From assembly GCF_000337515.1 (NCBI RefSeq), contig NZ_AOIQ01000024.1, forward strand, positions 1 through 38,900: a stretch of DNA of 38,900 nucleotides. Direction: 5' to 3'. Position 1 is the first letter of the stretch; the number at the start of each line of letters is the position of its first letter. The notes beneath the pieces are model-generated. The model saw only the letters and a list, made by a program, of their open reading frames with translations. It was not told the DNA's origin and ran no database searches. Source of the stretch: Halovivax asiaticus JCM 14624 (lineage in GTDB: Archaea; Halobacteriota; Halobacteria; Halobacteriales; Natrialbaceae). Shown in pieces: positions 25,229 through 34,901 of this stretch. The position numbers were made by a program, and so were the translations under genes.

Positions 25229-26581
25229 ATGGAAATTGAAATTGCAACGATCGGCGGTTACGAGGAAGTCGGCCGGCAGATGACTGCCGTCCGCGCTGGT
25301 AACGACGTCGTCATCTTCGACATGGGTCTGAACCTCTCGCAGGTGCTGATCCACGACAACGTCGAGACCGAGCGCATGCACAGTCTCGATCTGATCGACA
25401 TGGGTGCGATTCCGGACGACCGGGTCATGTCCGACCTCGAGGGCGACGTACAGGCGATCGTGCCGACGCACGGCCACCTGGACCACATCGGCGCGATCTC
25501 GAAACTGGCACATCGGTACAACGCACCCGTCGTCGCCACGCCGTTTACCATCGAACTGGTTAAACAGCAGATCGAGAGCGAACAGAAGTTCGGCGTCGAG
25601 AACGACCTGGTCAAGATGGACCCCGGTGAGACGATGTCGATCGGCGACACCGGCCAGGTCGAACTCGAGTTCGTCAACGTCACGCACTCGATCATCGACG
25701 CCATCAACCCGGTCCTGCACACACCCGAGGGGGCCGTCGTCTACGGACTGGACAAGCGCATGGACCACACCCCAGTCATCGGCGATCCGATCGACATGGA
25801 GCGCTTCCGCGAGATCGGTCGCGAGGGTGAGGGCGTCCTCTGTTACATCGAGGATTGTACGAACGCGGGCAAACAGGGTCGCACGCCGAGCGAATCGGTC
25901 GCGCGGCGTCACCTGAAAGACGTCATCTACAGCCTCGAGGACTACGACGGCGGCATCGTCGCGACGACGTTCTCGAGCCATATCTCCCGCGTCACTTCGC
26001 TCGTGGAGTTCGCGAAGGATATCGGTCGCCAGCCGGTCTTGCTGGGCCGCTCGATGGAGAAGTACTCGGGCACCGCCGAACGACTCGACTTCGTCGACTT
26101 CCCCGACGACCTCGGGATGTTCGGCCACCGCAAATCGGTCGACCGAACGTTCAAACGGATAATGAACGAGGGCAAGGAGAACTTCCTCCCGGTCGTCACC
26201 GGCCACCAGGGCGAACCACGTGCGATGCTCACCCGGATGGCCCGCGGCGAGACGCCGTACGAACTGGACGACGGCGACAAGGTCGTCTTCTCCGCCCGCG
26301 TGATTCCCGAACCGACGAACGAGGGCCAGCGCTACCAGGCCGAGAAACTGCTCGGTATGCAGGGCGCGCGCATCTACTCCGACATCCACGTTTCCGGGCA
26401 CCTCAACCAGGAGGGCCACTACGAGATGCTGCAGGCGCTCCAGCCCCAGCACGTCATCCCGGCCCACCAGGACATGAAAGGGTTCTCGAGTTACGTCGAT
26501 CTCTGCAAGAGTGAAGGGTACAAACTCGGTCGAGACCTTCACGTCACATCGAACGGCAACCTGATTCAACTGGTCGAGTGA
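25229..26581 (+). CDS. rnj: Archaeal RNase J (5'-3' exoribonuclease, beta-CASP)
   Basis: A 450-residue metallo-beta-lactamase/beta-CASP nuclease. The zinc motif THGHLDH is at about 80-86; later motifs include [12 protein letters not shown], the beta-CASP segment [40 protein letters not shown], the dual-His [20 protein letters not shown] and [18 protein letters not shown]. There is no KH domain, which separates it from aCPSF1 proteins. RNase J trims and degrades mRNA from the 5' end. Similarity starts at [18 protein letters not shown], so the ATG at 25229 is used although the frame is open upstream. The next gene starts one base after its stop; a long structured leader precedes it. Confidence 0.96.
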   Translation: MEIEIATIGGYEEVGRQMTAVRAGNDVVIFDMGLNLSQVLIHDNVETERMHSLDLIDMGAIPDDRVMSDLEGDVQAIVPTHGHLDHIGAISKLAHRYNAPVVATPFTIELVKQQIESEQKFGVENDLVKMDPGETMSIGDTGQVELEFVNVTHSIIDAINPVLHTPEGAVVYGLDKRMDHTPVIGDPIDMERFREIGREGEGVLCYIEDCTNAGKQGRTPSESVARRHLKDVIYSLEDYDGGIVATTFSSHISRVTSLVEFAKDIGRQPVLLGRSMEKYSGTAERLDFVDFPDDLGMFGHRKSVDRTFKRIMNEGKENFLPVVTGHQGEPRAMLTRMARGETPYELDDGDKVVFSARVIPEPTNEGQRYQAEKLLGMQGARIYSDIHVSGHLNQEGHYEMLQALQPQHVIPAHQDMKGFSSYVDLCKSEGYKLGRDLHVTSNGNLIQLVE

Positions 26582-26582
26582 A

Positions 26583-27635
26583 ATGACGACCCCTGAGGCA
26601 CGCGAACAGACGGTGCTCGAAGCGGTCCGGAAGCGTCGCGAACTGGTCAACGAGGCGATTCCCGAGGAGTTGCCCGTTCGCCGACCGGAACGGCTCTACG
26701 AAGCGTCGCGCTACCTGCTCGACGCGGGTGGCAAACGACTCCGGCCGTCGGTACTGCTCGCGACGGCAGAAGCGCTGACCGACGTGGAACCGCTTTCCCA
26801 ATCGTACCGGTCGTTCGAGCCGCTCGACGACTCGGAACCGGTCGACATGTTGGCGGCGGCCGTCAGCGTCGAAGTGATCCAGTCGTTCACGTTGATTCAC
26901 GACGACATCATGGACGACGACGATCTCCGACGCGGTGTCCCGGCCGTCCATCGTGAGTACGACGTGGAGACGGCGATTCTGGCCGGCGATACGCTGTACT
27001 CGAAGGCGTTCGAGATCATGCTCGATACGGGCGCCGAGACGGATCGGCTGGTCCGTGCGCTCGACGTTCTCGCGAACACCTGTACACAGATCTGCGAGGG
27101 CCAGTCGCTCGACGTCCAGTTCGAAGATCGTGACGAAGTCACGACCGACGAGTATCTGGGGATGGTCGAACAGAAGACCGCCGTCCTCTACGCGGCATCG
27201 GCCGCGTTGCCCGCCGTCCTCCTCGGAGCGGACGAGGAGACTGTCGACGCCCTCTACGGCTACGGCCTCGACATCGGGCGCGGGTTCCAGATTCACGACG
27301 ACGTCCTCGATCTGACCGTTCCGAGCGAGACGCTCGGCAAACAGCGTGGGAGCGACCTCGTCGAAAACAAACAGACTCTGATCACGGTTCACGCTCGCGA
27401 GCAGGGCGTCGACGTCGACTCGCTCGTCGACACCGACGACGTCGACGCGGTCACCGAGGCGGAGATCGACGACGCCGTCGCCACGCTCGAAGACGCGGGC
27501 AGTATCGAGTACGCCCGACGGACGGCGCGCGAGCTCGTGTCGAACGGGACCGAGCGGCTGGACGTGCTCCCGGAGAACGAGGCCCACGATCTCCTCGAGG
27601 ATCTCGCTGACTACCTCGTCGAACGCGGCTACTGA
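26583..27635 (+). CDS. idsA: Geranylgeranyl/geranylfarnesyl diphosphate synthase
   Basis: A 350-residue trans-prenyltransferase that condenses IPP with allylic diphosphates to make the C20 (or C25) chains of archaeal ether lipids. The first Asp-rich motif DDIMD is at about 107-111 followed by RRG, and the second is DDVLD near 238; the substrate Lys/Arg region GGKRLRPSVLLA is at about 49-60. Residues just before the first Asp motif determine chain length (IQSFTLIHDD), but I cannot fix C20 versus C25. It is one base from the RNase J stop and in the same operon. Confidence 0.95.
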   Translation: MTTPEAREQTVLEAVRKRRELVNEAIPEELPVRRPERLYEASRYLLDAGGKRLRPSVLLATAEALTDVEPLSQSYRSFEPLDDSEPVDMLAAAVSVEVIQSFTLIHDDIMDDDDLRRGVPAVHREYDVETAILAGDTLYSKAFEIMLDTGAETDRLVRALDVLANTCTQICEGQSLDVQFEDRDEVTTDEYLGMVEQKTAVLYAASAALPAVLLGADEETVDALYGYGLDIGRGFQIHDDVLDLTVPSETLGKQRGSDLVENKQTLITVHAREQGVDVDSLVDTDDVDAVTEAEIDDAVATLEDAGSIEYARRTARELVSNGTERLDVLPENEAHDLLEDLADYLVERGY

Positions 27636-27789
27636 CCCGCCACGGGCGACGGGAACCGGTCAGACGCCGGTGCCGGTTTCTCGTACCGTTACTTCGAGCG
27701 AGTCACCTAACTGGCGATGTCCCCGGTGCGGCGACCGCTCGCGATCGGATCCGCGGCTGTTTTGACGGAGCCCCGAGAAGCATCCGGTA

Positions 27790-29508
27790 ATGGACGACGA
27801 GGTACGCGAGCGCGTCGAACGCGAGGTCGAGAAACACGCGCTCTTGAACGCCGTCAAGCACGAGAGTGACGCGGATGTAGGCGCCATTATGGGCCCGCTC
27901 ATGGGCGAGAACCCGGACTTTCGGCCCCACGGGGGCGAGATTCCAGGCGTCGCCGGGCCGATCGTCAGCGAGGTGAACGCGCTGTCCCACGAGGAGCGCC
28001 GCGACCGCATCGCGGAGCTGGCACCCGACGAACTGGCCGAGATCGAAGCCGAGGACGAGGAAGACGAGTGGGACCTGCCGGCCCTCCCGAACGCCGAGGA
28101 TGTCGAAGAGGTCCGGATGCGCTGTGCGCCGAATCCGAACGGGCCGTGGCACGTGGGCCACGCTCGCATGCCGGCCGTGATCGGTACTTACCGCGAGCGC
28201 TACGACGGCTGGTTCTGTGTCAGGTTCGACGACACCGATCCGGAGACGAAGCGTCCGGATCTCGAGGCCTACGACGATATTCTCGACGACATCGAGTACC
28301 TCGGATTCGAGCCAGACGCCGTCTACCGCGCCAGCGACCGGGTCGAAACCTACTACGAGCACGCCCGTGAGCTGATCGAACTGGGCGGCGCGTACACCTG
28401 CTCGTGTTCCGGCGAGACCTTCAGCGAACTCAAAAACGACGGCGAGGCCTGTCCCCACCGCGAGAAGGACGTGGCTACCGTCCAGGAGGAGTTCGAGGCG
28501 ATGGTCGAGGGCGAGTACGACAGCGGCGAGATGGTTCTGCGGGTCAAGACCGACATCGACCACAAGAACCCGGCGCTTCGCGACTTCGTCGCCTTCCGGA
28601 TGATCGACACCCCCCATCCACGCGACGTGGCCAGCGAGTATCGTTGCTGGCCGATGCTCGATTTCCAGTCCGGGATCGACGATCACCTGGTCGGCGTCAC
28701 TCACATCATCCGTGGCATCGACCTGCAGGATTCCGCGAAGAAGCAGCGCTTCGTCTACGACTACTTCGACTGGGAGTACCCCGAGGTCGTCCACTGGGGG
28801 CACGTCCAGTTGGATGCGTACGACGTCCCGATGAGTACCTCCTCGATCAAGGAGCTGATCGACGCCGGCGACTTGGACGGCTGGGACGACCCGCGGGCAC
28901 CCACGCTCGCGAGCCTGCGGCGGCGGGGCATCCGCGGCGACGCGATCACCGACGCGATGATCGGCCTCGGCACGTCGACGTCGAACGTCGACCTCGCGAT
29001 GAGTTCCATCTACGCGAACAACCGAGAGCTGATCGACGACGAGAGTGACCGCTACTTCTTCGTCCGCGACGGCACCGAGATCCCACTCGGCGGGAGCCCA
29101 CCTGCGGAGGCGAATCCGCCGCTGCACCCCGATCACGAGGAGCGCGGCGACCGGGCGATCCCCATCGGTGACGCCGTCCTCGTCGAACCTGCTGACGTGC
29201 CGGATCGCGAAGAACGCGTCTGGCTGAAAGGGCTCGGCTGTTTCCAGTACACCCGTGATACCCTCCAGTATACGGGTGAATCGATCGACGTGGTCCGCGA
29301 GGGGGATGTCGACGTGATCCACTGGGTGCCGGCCGACGAGAACGTCCCGCTCCGGCTCCGGACGATGGAGGGAGATGTCCTCGGCCACGCGGAACCGGGT
29401 GTCGCCGCACTCGATTCCGACGACACCGTCCAGTTCGTCCGCGTCGGCTTCGCCCGAATCGATCGCCACGAGGACGAGGAAACGGTCGCGTACTTCACAC
29501 ACCCGTAG
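27790..29508 (+). CDS. gltX: Glutamyl-tRNA synthetase, archaeal type
   Basis: A 572-residue class I synthetase of the archaeal/eukaryotic GluRS type. An N-terminal helical extension (about 1-100) precedes the HIGH-type motif CAPNPNGPWHVGHAR (around 115-127). A degenerate KMSKS-type element, PMSTSSIKELI, is near residue 346. The C-terminal anticodon domain is the beta-barrel form (VWLKGLGCFQYT, GDVDVIHWVPADE, RVGFARIDRHED), unlike bacterial GluRS. In organisms lacking GlnRS it also charges tRNA-Gln before amidation, which is usual in archaea. It follows idsA by about 150 bases and could belong to the same transcript. A matching tRNA-Glu(CTC) lies at 38053. Confidence 0.97.
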   Translation: MDDEVRERVEREVEKHALLNAVKHESDADVGAIMGPLMGENPDFRPHGGEIPGVAGPIVSEVNALSHEERRDRIAELAPDELAEIEAEDEEDEWDLPALPNAEDVEEVRMRCAPNPNGPWHVGHARMPAVIGTYRERYDGWFCVRFDDTDPETKRPDLEAYDDILDDIEYLGFEPDAVYRASDRVETYYEHARELIELGGAYTCSCSGETFSELKNDGEACPHREKDVATVQEEFEAMVEGEYDSGEMVLRVKTDIDHKNPALRDFVAFRMIDTPHPRDVASEYRCWPMLDFQSGIDDHLVGVTHIIRGIDLQDSAKKQRFVYDYFDWEYPEVVHWGHVQLDAYDVPMSTSSIKELIDAGDLDGWDDPRAPTLASLRRRGIRGDAITDAMIGLGTSTSNVDLAMSSIYANNRELIDDESDRYFFVRDGTEIPLGGSPPAEANPPLHPDHEERGDRAIPIGDAVLVEPADVPDREERVWLKGLGCFQYTRDTLQYTGESIDVVREGDVDVIHWVPADENVPLRLRTMEGDVLGHAEPGVAALDSDDTVQFVRVGFARIDRHEDEETVAYFTHP

Positions 29509-29535
29509 CGTACGCGTCTCTACGATTTTCGACGC

Positions 29536-29700
29536 TCAGCCGAGTAATTCGTCGTCGGCGTCGGGGTTCGGATCGGCGACGACGCCATCTTGACGGCCGA
29601 GCACACGCGCGTGGGCCGCACAGACGAGTCGGTTCTCGGCCCACGGCACGTGAAGTTCGACGACGGCGGGCCGGTCACAGTCGGCTTCGGCACAGTCCAT
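29536..29700 (-). CDS. Very small Cys/His (putative zinc-binding) protein
   Basis: A 54-residue protein beginning MDCAEADCDRPAVVELHVPW, with the metal-ligand candidates Cys-x4-Cys at the start and a second pair in RLVCAAHARVLGRQ (Cys-x2-His). The C-terminus DPNPDADDELLG is acidic. The layout suggests a single treble-clef or ribbon-like zinc site. I do not recognise the family. The longer frame to 29853 is open, but its upstream residues lack protein character. It is convergent with gltX and divergent from the SDR gene. Confidence 0.5.
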   Translation of the reverse strand: MDCAEADCDRPAVVELHVPWAENRLVCAAHARVLGRQDGVVADPNPDADDELLG

Positions 29701-29846
29701 GCGCAAGCGTACGTGGCCGTCATAGTCAGTGGTTTCGGTCGGGCTGAGTCTGGCAGGAGATCGGCACGGGTCCAAATCAGTGGCGTGGGGACGCTCGGTA
29801 CACGATAGCCAAACCAACTTTGGCCGTGGACCCGGAACGACTCGCC

Positions 29847-30632
29847 ATGACACGTGGGGCGATCATCGTCGGTGCGTCGTCGGGGATCGGCGAGGCACTC
29901 GCCCGCCGTCTCGCGTCGGACGGGTACGAAATCGGACTCGCCGCTCGCCGGACCGATCGCCTGATCGAGATCGGCGAAGCGCTTCCAACGAAGGCGTCCG
30001 TCGCAACGATGGACGTCACGGAACCCGACGCCGCTCGCGAGGCGTTTTTCGATCTCACGCGGGCGATGGACCGGGTAGAACTGGTCGTGCTCTCGGCCGG
30101 TGTCGGTTCGATCAATCGCGATCTCGAGTGGGAACCCGAACGGGAGACGATCGACGTGAACGTCACCGGCTTCACGGCTCTCGCGACGGCAGCGATCGAG
30201 TACTTCGAACGCGGTGGTATCGACTCCGACCACGAGTCGTCGACCGCCGGTCGAACTCGGTCTCCCGACTCGCCCATCGACGGGCACCTCGTCGGCATCT
30301 CGTCTGTCGCGGCTGGATTCGGCAGTCCCGATTCGCCGGCGTACAACGCCTCGAAGGCCTTCGTCAGCCGGTACCTGGAGGGGCTTCGTCACCGACAGGC
30401 AGCCACCGCGACCGACGTCACCATCACGACCATCGAACCTGGGTTCGTGGATACCGACATGGCGCTGGGAGAGGACCTGTTCTGGGTGTGTTCGCCGGAG
30501 ACGGCCGCCGCCCAGATCCATCGCGCGATCGAGTCCCGTCGAACGCGCGCCCACGTCACCCGCCGGTGGCGACTGATCGCGCTACTGTTCTGGTTGCTCC
30601 CGGAATCGATCGCCCGGCGACTGCTCTCCTGA
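29847..30632 (+). CDS. Short-chain dehydrogenase/reductase
   Basis: A 261-residue classical SDR with the NAD(P)-binding glycine motif GASSGIG at about 9-15, an RR pair after beta-2 (ARRTDRL) favouring NADPH, the DVNVTGF region, the catalytic Ser near 153 in GISSVAAG and Tyr/Lys in YNASK (Tyr about 166). The PGFVDTDM loop follows. The C-terminal tail RRWRLIALLFWLLPESIARR is hydrophobic and basic, perhaps a membrane-associating helix, as in several long-chain or sterol-type SDRs. The substrate is unknown. The ATG at 29847 starts at MTRGAIIVG; the upstream ATG at 29820 would add nine residues. Confidence 0.93.
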   Translation: MTRGAIIVGASSGIGEALARRLASDGYEIGLAARRTDRLIEIGEALPTKASVATMDVTEPDAAREAFFDLTRAMDRVELVVLSAGVGSINRDLEWEPERETIDVNVTGFTALATAAIEYFERGGIDSDHESSTAGRTRSPDSPIDGHLVGISSVAAGFGSPDSPAYNASKAFVSRYLEGLRHRQAATATDVTITTIEPGFVDTDMALGEDLFWVCSPETAAAQIHRAIESRRTRAHVTRRWRLIALLFWLLPESIARRLLS

Positions 30633-30640
30633 CGGTCGGT

Positions 30641-32962
30641 CTACTCGCCGCCGAATCGGGCCCGGAGTGTTCGAACTGTCTCGGCTGCGTCGTCGCCGAC
30701 CGATTCTGCGTTCGTCCCGTAGTGATCGACGAGTGGTGTGAGGGCGTTGCCGAACGATCGCATGCACTGTCCCGTCGAGTGATAGTCGAGTTCGTCGGCC
30801 ACCGACGACCAGGCTCGTGCCTGGAGCCCCCGACGGACCAGTAGTCGCTCTTCGCGAGTCGATAGCCCGTCTTCGGGCAGTTCTGGTTGTTCGATTATCG
30901 TACGGACGATCAGCGGCCGAAACGGACCGGGATCGACGTCGAACAAGCCGGGTCCGTAGGCGGCGCCGGCGACGACGCGCCAGCTGTGGGGGTCCCGTGG
31001 AAGTTCCGGAGCGGCTTCGGTTGGGACCGACCGAAGCAACGCACGTGCGGTATCGACCGTGAGGTCGTCGAGTGCGTCGGCCAGGACGGCGGGAAGTCGG
31101 CGGGCGAACCAGGTACCGTGGCGATCACGGAGCGCCTCGCCGCGTTCGCTCGTGGGGTGGACGACGATCGCAGAGTACTCGCCGCTGCGATTGTTACGCG
31201 TCGTCGACGCGTGGATCGCCTCGTATCCGTTTCGGTGCCAGAACCGCAGGAGCTCGGGCGTCGCACCGAATCCGGAACCCAGCCAGTCCGCTTCGGATCC
31301 AACTTCCTTCCGAATCTTCGAGAGCAGGTGCGAGCCGAGGCCGCATGACCGAACGGCGTGGTGTGTCGCGATCCGAATAACGCGGTAGCCCACCGTGACG
31401 CCAGCCGATTCGTCCCTGAGCTGGCTCGTCAGCACGTCGGGAATCATGTTCCCGCGGATGCGCGCCCCCTCGTACATGTCGGCGCGCCAGTCCGCGTCGA
31501 GTCCCCCTTCGCGGGCGAGCAATGCGACAGCGACGACGTGCCCGTCTCGCTCTAGGGTTCGGACGGTCACGTTCGGTGCATCGAGCAATCGAGCCAGGTC
31601 GGTCGGCTCGGTCCGGTAGTGGGCGAGCACGAGCAATCCGAACGTCTCTCGAAGGCGGTGTTCGTCGGCGACGAGCGCCGCGGGCTCCGGGTGTTCGTAG
31701 CTGACGTTCGAGACGGTCGCGTCGGCGATCAGCGGTTCGACCGGTGGCCGGGCGTCCAGCGCGAGGACGCGAAAGGCCCACGTCTCGATCGGATCGCCGC
31801 CAGCGTAGCGAATTGGATCGACGAGCGATCGCGTGAGCACGTCGTGGGCACTCTCGTCGAGTCGATCGCGGAACCTGACGTCGAACCCGCGACCGGTCCC
31901 CTCGTAGCCGTGGACGGTCGTCGCGTAGGCGACCCGATCCGCAGCGAGCGTCGTCTCGAGTATCGAGACTGGCAGTGCGGCCGCTTCGTCGACGATGACG
32001 ATGTCGGGCTCGTCGATCCACGAGTCGACCTCGGTAGCGGTCGCGAACCGGACTCGCCCCCCGGCAGCAGTCGTGATGGTGGAATGGATCGGATCGTCCT
32101 CTTTGGGGTCTTCTGACTCTGTAATCGAGTCGAGATCGGCGACGAGTTCGCGAGCGCGGGCGAACACTTCGCGACAGCCGTCCGTCGACGGTGCGGTAAC
32201 GGCGACGTCTAGCCCGGCCGCCGCGAGCGCACCGGCTGCCAGTCCCGCCGCACTGGACTTTCCGCGACCACGGTCCGCCTCGACAACGACCGCGGTTTGC
32301 TGGTCGGGCGTCGCGAGGAACGGCTCGAAGACCTCGACGGTGTCTCGCTGATCGGCGGTCAGACAGGCTTCGAACGCCTCATCGGGGAAGACGGCGTCGG
32401 CTGGAACGCCCGATCCATCTGACTGCGACGCCAGCTGAGGGGCTGGATCAGTCCGCCCGCTTCGGCTGACGCGGTCGGCGTCGATGTCGACGATCCCGAT
32501 TCCGGGATGCGTTTCGAGGGTCTCGACGAGCCGTCTCCGGAAGTGACCGGTGACGTCGTCGACGGTGTACGGTGGCGACGCGAGCGTCTCGTCGAACGCG
32601 TCTCGGCGATCGGGCCACGTCTCGAGCGAGGGCGTGAGCAAGATCACGAGTCCACCACCGTCGACCGCGCCGACGATTCGGCCGAGTGCGTTCGGCCGGC
32701 ACGCCCGATGGGCGTCGACGGCGACGATGTCCCTGGTCGTTCCCAGGAGCCGGTCTGCCGTCGATTGGACCAGGTGCTCACAGCGAAGCCGGTCGTCCGG
32801 ACCGACGAGCGTGGTCTCGCTGATCGGGACCTCGAGGGTGTCGAGGATCGCTTCGAGATTGTCGTAACCGATCTCCCTGTCGCCTGCGAGAACGAGGAGG
32901 CGACGCTCGTCGACGGTCGCCGCCTCCGCCACGAGGTCCGCCGCGAGCGCCACCGAGTTCAT
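30641..32962 (-). CDS. tmcA: tRNA(Met) cytidine acetyltransferase TmcA
   Basis: A 773-residue TmcA/NAT10-type RNA cytidine acetyltransferase, which makes N4-acetylcytidine in tRNA and, in some archaea, rRNA and mRNA using acetyl-CoA and ATP. An N-terminal domain (about 1-190) is followed by an RNA-helicase-like module with Walker A EADRGRGKSSAAG near 228-240 and Walker B IVIVDEAAALPVS, then a GNAT domain (about 430-570) with IATHHAVRSCGLGSHLLSKI, and a C-terminal RNA-binding tail. The minus-strand GGAATTACC at about 32986-32994 is a plausible promoter element. It is convergent with the SDR and divergent from rpl7ae. Confidence 0.95.
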   Translation of the reverse strand: MNSVALAADLVAEAATVDERRLLVLAGDREIGYDNLEAILDTLEVPISETTLVGPDDRLRCEHLVQSTADRLLGTTRDIVAVDAHRACRPNALGRIVGAVDGGGLVILLTPSLETWPDRRDAFDETLASPPYTVDDVTGHFRRRLVETLETHPGIGIVDIDADRVSRSGRTDPAPQLASQSDGSGVPADAVFPDEAFEACLTADQRDTVEVFEPFLATPDQQTAVVVEADRGRGKSSAAGLAAGALAAAGLDVAVTAPSTDGCREVFARARELVADLDSITESEDPKEDDPIHSTITTAAGGRVRFATATEVDSWIDEPDIVIVDEAAALPVSILETTLAADRVAYATTVHGYEGTGRGFDVRFRDRLDESAHDVLTRSLVDPIRYAGGDPIETWAFRVLALDARPPVEPLIADATVSNVSYEHPEPAALVADEHRLRETFGLLVLAHYRTEPTDLARLLDAPNVTVRTLERDGHVVAVALLAREGGLDADWRADMYEGARIRGNMIPDVLTSQLRDESAGVTVGYRVIRIATHHAVRSCGLGSHLLSKIRKEVGSEADWLGSGFGATPELLRFWHRNGYEAIHASTTRNNRSGEYSAIVVHPTSERGEALRDRHGTWFARRLPAVLADALDDLTVDTARALLRSVPTEAAPELPRDPHSWRVVAGAAYGPGLFDVDPGPFRPLIVRTIIEQPELPEDGLSTREERLLVRRGLQARAWSSVADELDYHSTGQCMRSFGNALTPLVDHYGTNAESVGDDAAETVRTLRARFGGE

Positions 32963-33275
32963 ACCACGCGATTGCGCCCGCCCGACGGTAATTCCACCGC
33001 TTCCGGTCGGTCCGGGTCTCCCGGTCTGTCCGGTTCGGCTATCGTCGCGCCGTCGGGTATCTTTCTGACGTGCGCATCCGTGTCACCCCGAAGAATGTTT
33101 GAACACGCTTTTATGGGGGGCACCGTTACTGAGCAATACACCCTACGCGGGGTTGATGATGCTCCTAGCCGCACAGGAACTCCGCCGGAGTCGGGATCGA
33201 CTCGGTCTGGCACGGGGCCCCAGCGCCCCGACGGCAGGGGAGTGCGAGCCCGCGCGTAGGAGAGGTGAACAACCA
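32963..33275 (+). other. Divergent promoter region and structured leader of rpl7ae
   Basis: This 313-bp gap holds the tmcA promoter and, on the plus strand, a TATA-like CTTTTATG at 33108-33115. Transcription from it would start near 33135, giving a leader of about 140 bases. The leader begins with GAGCA/TGCTC (33131-33135 with 33160-33164) enclosing a TGATGA box-C-like word at 33154-33159. It continues with hairpins ACTCC/GGAGT (33179-33191) and CGGGGC/GCCCCG (33213-33230), and ends in a GAGGTGA Shine-Dalgarno at 33262-33268. No open reading frame in it is protein-like. Confidence 0.55.
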
Positions 33276-33638
33276 ATGTCAGTCTACGTCACGATCGACG
33301 TCCCGGTCGACCTGCAAGAGGATGCCCTCGAGGCCCTCGAGGTCGCCCGAGACACAGGACGCGTAAAGAAAGGAACGAACGAAACCACCAAAGCGATCGA
33401 GCGCGGCAACGCCGACCTCGTTTTCGTCGCCGAAGACGTCAGCCCCGAGGAGATCGTCATGCACCTTCCGGAACTCGCCGACGAGAAGGGTATTCCGGTC
33501 GTCTTCGTCGAGACCCAGGACGACGTCGGTCACGCCGCCGGTCTCGAAGTCGGCTCCGCTGCCGCGGCAATCGTCGACACCGGCGATGCCGACGACGATG
33601 TCGAGGACATCGCTGGCAAGATCGAGGACCTCGAGTGA
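33276..33638 (+). CDS. rpl7ae: 50S ribosomal protein L7Ae (eL8), K-turn-binding protein
   Basis: A 120-residue L7Ae, which binds kink-turns in 23S rRNA, box C/D and H/ACA guide RNAs and RNase P RNA. The signature [20 protein letters not shown] is at about 37-56, followed by [20 protein letters not shown] and [20 protein letters not shown], with a mildly acidic C-terminal tail. The start at 33276 is fixed by the Shine-Dalgarno GAGGTGA seven bases upstream and by family length. It heads the rpl7ae-rps28e-rpl24e-ndk operon. Confidence 0.98.
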   Translation: MSVYVTIDVPVDLQEDALEALEVARDTGRVKKGTNETTKAIERGNADLVFVAEDVSPEEIVMHLPELADEKGIPVVFVETQDDVGHAAGLEVGSAAAAIVDTGDADDDVEDIAGKIEDLE

Positions 33639-33643
33639 GGTGA
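33637..33643 (+). promoter_or_regulatory. Shine-Dalgarno sequence of rps28e
   Basis: GAGGTGA six bases before the ATG at 33650, overlapping the rpl7ae stop codon. Confidence 0.5.
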
Positions 33644-33649
33644 GAGAGG

Positions 33650-33874
33650 ATGAGCGCTGAAGAGGATGAAAGCGGCTCCACGCCCGCCGAAGTTATCGAA
33701 ATCGTCGGTAAGACCGGCATGCACGGTGAAGCCATGCAGGTCAAGTGCCGGATCCAGGAGGGCGAGAATCAGGGTCGCATCATCACTCGCAATTGCCTCG
33801 GGCCGGTCCGCGAGGGGGACGTCCTCCAGCTGCGCGAGACCGCCCGCGAGGCCGATTCGATCGGAGGACAGTAA
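33650..33874 (+). CDS. rps28e: 30S ribosomal protein S28e (eS28)
   Basis: A 74-residue OB-fold S28e of the archaeal/eukaryotic type. It has [39 protein letters not shown], the conserved [20 protein letters not shown] and a short tail. The usual basic C-terminus is replaced by neutral residues. It lies 11 bases after rpl7ae and two bases before rpl24e, completing an RNA-binding protein pair conserved in archaeal operons. Confidence 0.97.
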   Translation: MSAEEDESGSTPAEVIEIVGKTGMHGEAMQVKCRIQEGENQGRIITRNCLGPVREGDVLQLRETAREADSIGGQ

Positions 33875-33876
33875 CG

Positions 33877-34263
33877 ATGGTCGAGAAACGCACGTGTGAC
33901 TACACGGGAGAGGAGATCGAACCCGGGACGGGCATCATGTACGTCCGAACCGACGGGACCGTGCTCCACTTCGTCGACTCCAAGGCGGAGAAGAACTACC
34001 ATCTCGGTCGCGAACCGCGCGATTTGGAGTGGACCGAAGAGGGCCGTCGTGGCAAGGAGTCGACGCCGGATTCCGCTTCCGAGGAACCGGTCGAGACGTC
34101 GGAACCGGAAACCGAACCCGTCACCGAAGACGAGTCGGCTGCCGACGAACCCGACGATGCCGAGACCGACGATACTGAAAGCGACGAGTCCGACGACGTC
34201 GAAGACGGCGAGACCGACGCTGCCGAAACCGACACGGACGCGTCCGAGGAGGACGAGGAATGA
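33877..34263 (+). CDS. rpl24e: 50S ribosomal protein L24e (eL24) with a long acidic C-terminal extension
   Basis: A 128-residue protein. The first 60 residues are the L24e core: [40 protein letters not shown] and [12 protein letters not shown]24e in some archaea binds zinc through four Cys; here only Cys7 remains, and the other three positions appear as Thr, Val and Ala, so zinc binding is unlikely. Residues 62-128 form an almost uninterrupted Glu/Asp/Thr/Ser tail, roughly doubling the family length. It overlaps ndk by four bases (ATGA). The tail may be a disordered, highly charged extension exposed on the ribosome. Confidence 0.94.
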   Translation: MVEKRTCDYTGEEIEPGTGIMYVRTDGTVLHFVDSKAEKNYHLGREPRDLEWTEEGRRGKESTPDSASEEPVETSEPETEPVTEDESAADEPDDAETDDTESDESDDVEDGETDAAETDTDASEEDEE

Positions 34264-34724
34264 GTGACCACGAGCGGACCTTCGTGATGGTCAAGCCCGA
34301 CGCCTTCGCGCGCGGACTCGTGGGCGAGGTCGTCTCTCGGCTCGAAGATCGCGGGCTCAAACTCGTCGGCATAAACGTCGAGAACATGCCCCGCGAACGG
34401 GCCGAAGAGCACTATGCGGAACACGAGGACAAACCCTTCTACGACGACCTGGTCGACTTCATCACGTCGGGCCCGGTCGTCCCGATGGTCTGGGAGGGTC
34501 AAGATGCGACGCGACAGGTCCGCCAGATGATCGGCGAGACCGACCCGCTCGATGCGGCACCCGGAACGATCCGCGGTGACTACGCGCTCGACCTCGGTCG
34601 GAACGTCGTTCACGCGGCGGACAACGAAGACGAGGGCGCAAACGAGCGCGAGATCGCGATCCACTTCGACGAGGACGAACTGATCGAGTACGATCAGCAC
34701 GACGCCTCGTGGCTCTACGAGTAG
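34260..34724 (+). CDS. ndk: Nucleoside diphosphate kinase
   Basis: A 154-residue NDK that passes the gamma phosphate among NTPs through a phospho-His. It starts [20 protein letters not shown]; the active-site His118 lies in [14 protein letters not shown] (usual pattern N-x-x-H-x-S-D, here with A-A-D). [20 protein letters not shown] and [19 protein letters not shown] are classic. It is the last gene of the ribosomal-protein operon and is followed by a gap of about 220 bases. Confidence 0.97.
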   Translation: MSDHERTFVMVKPDAFARGLVGEVVSRLEDRGLKLVGINVENMPRERAEEHYAEHEDKPFYDDLVDFITSGPVVPMVWEGQDATRQVRQMIGETDPLDAAPGTIRGDYALDLGRNVVHAADNEDEGANEREIAIHFDEDELIEYDQHDASWLYE

Positions 34725-34901
34725 TCGCCCTCGAATTGCTGCGGTCTCTTATTTGGGTGTGCGAACTACCGATTCGATGGCGTCTCGTCTCGTTCGCCGG
34801 TGTAATCGTTAACACGAGGACCGTCGTGGGTCCCGGTGAGGAGCTCGCGGGAATCCGATCGCCGGATCCGTTGCGCCGTGGTATCGTTTCACTCCTCAAC
34901 G

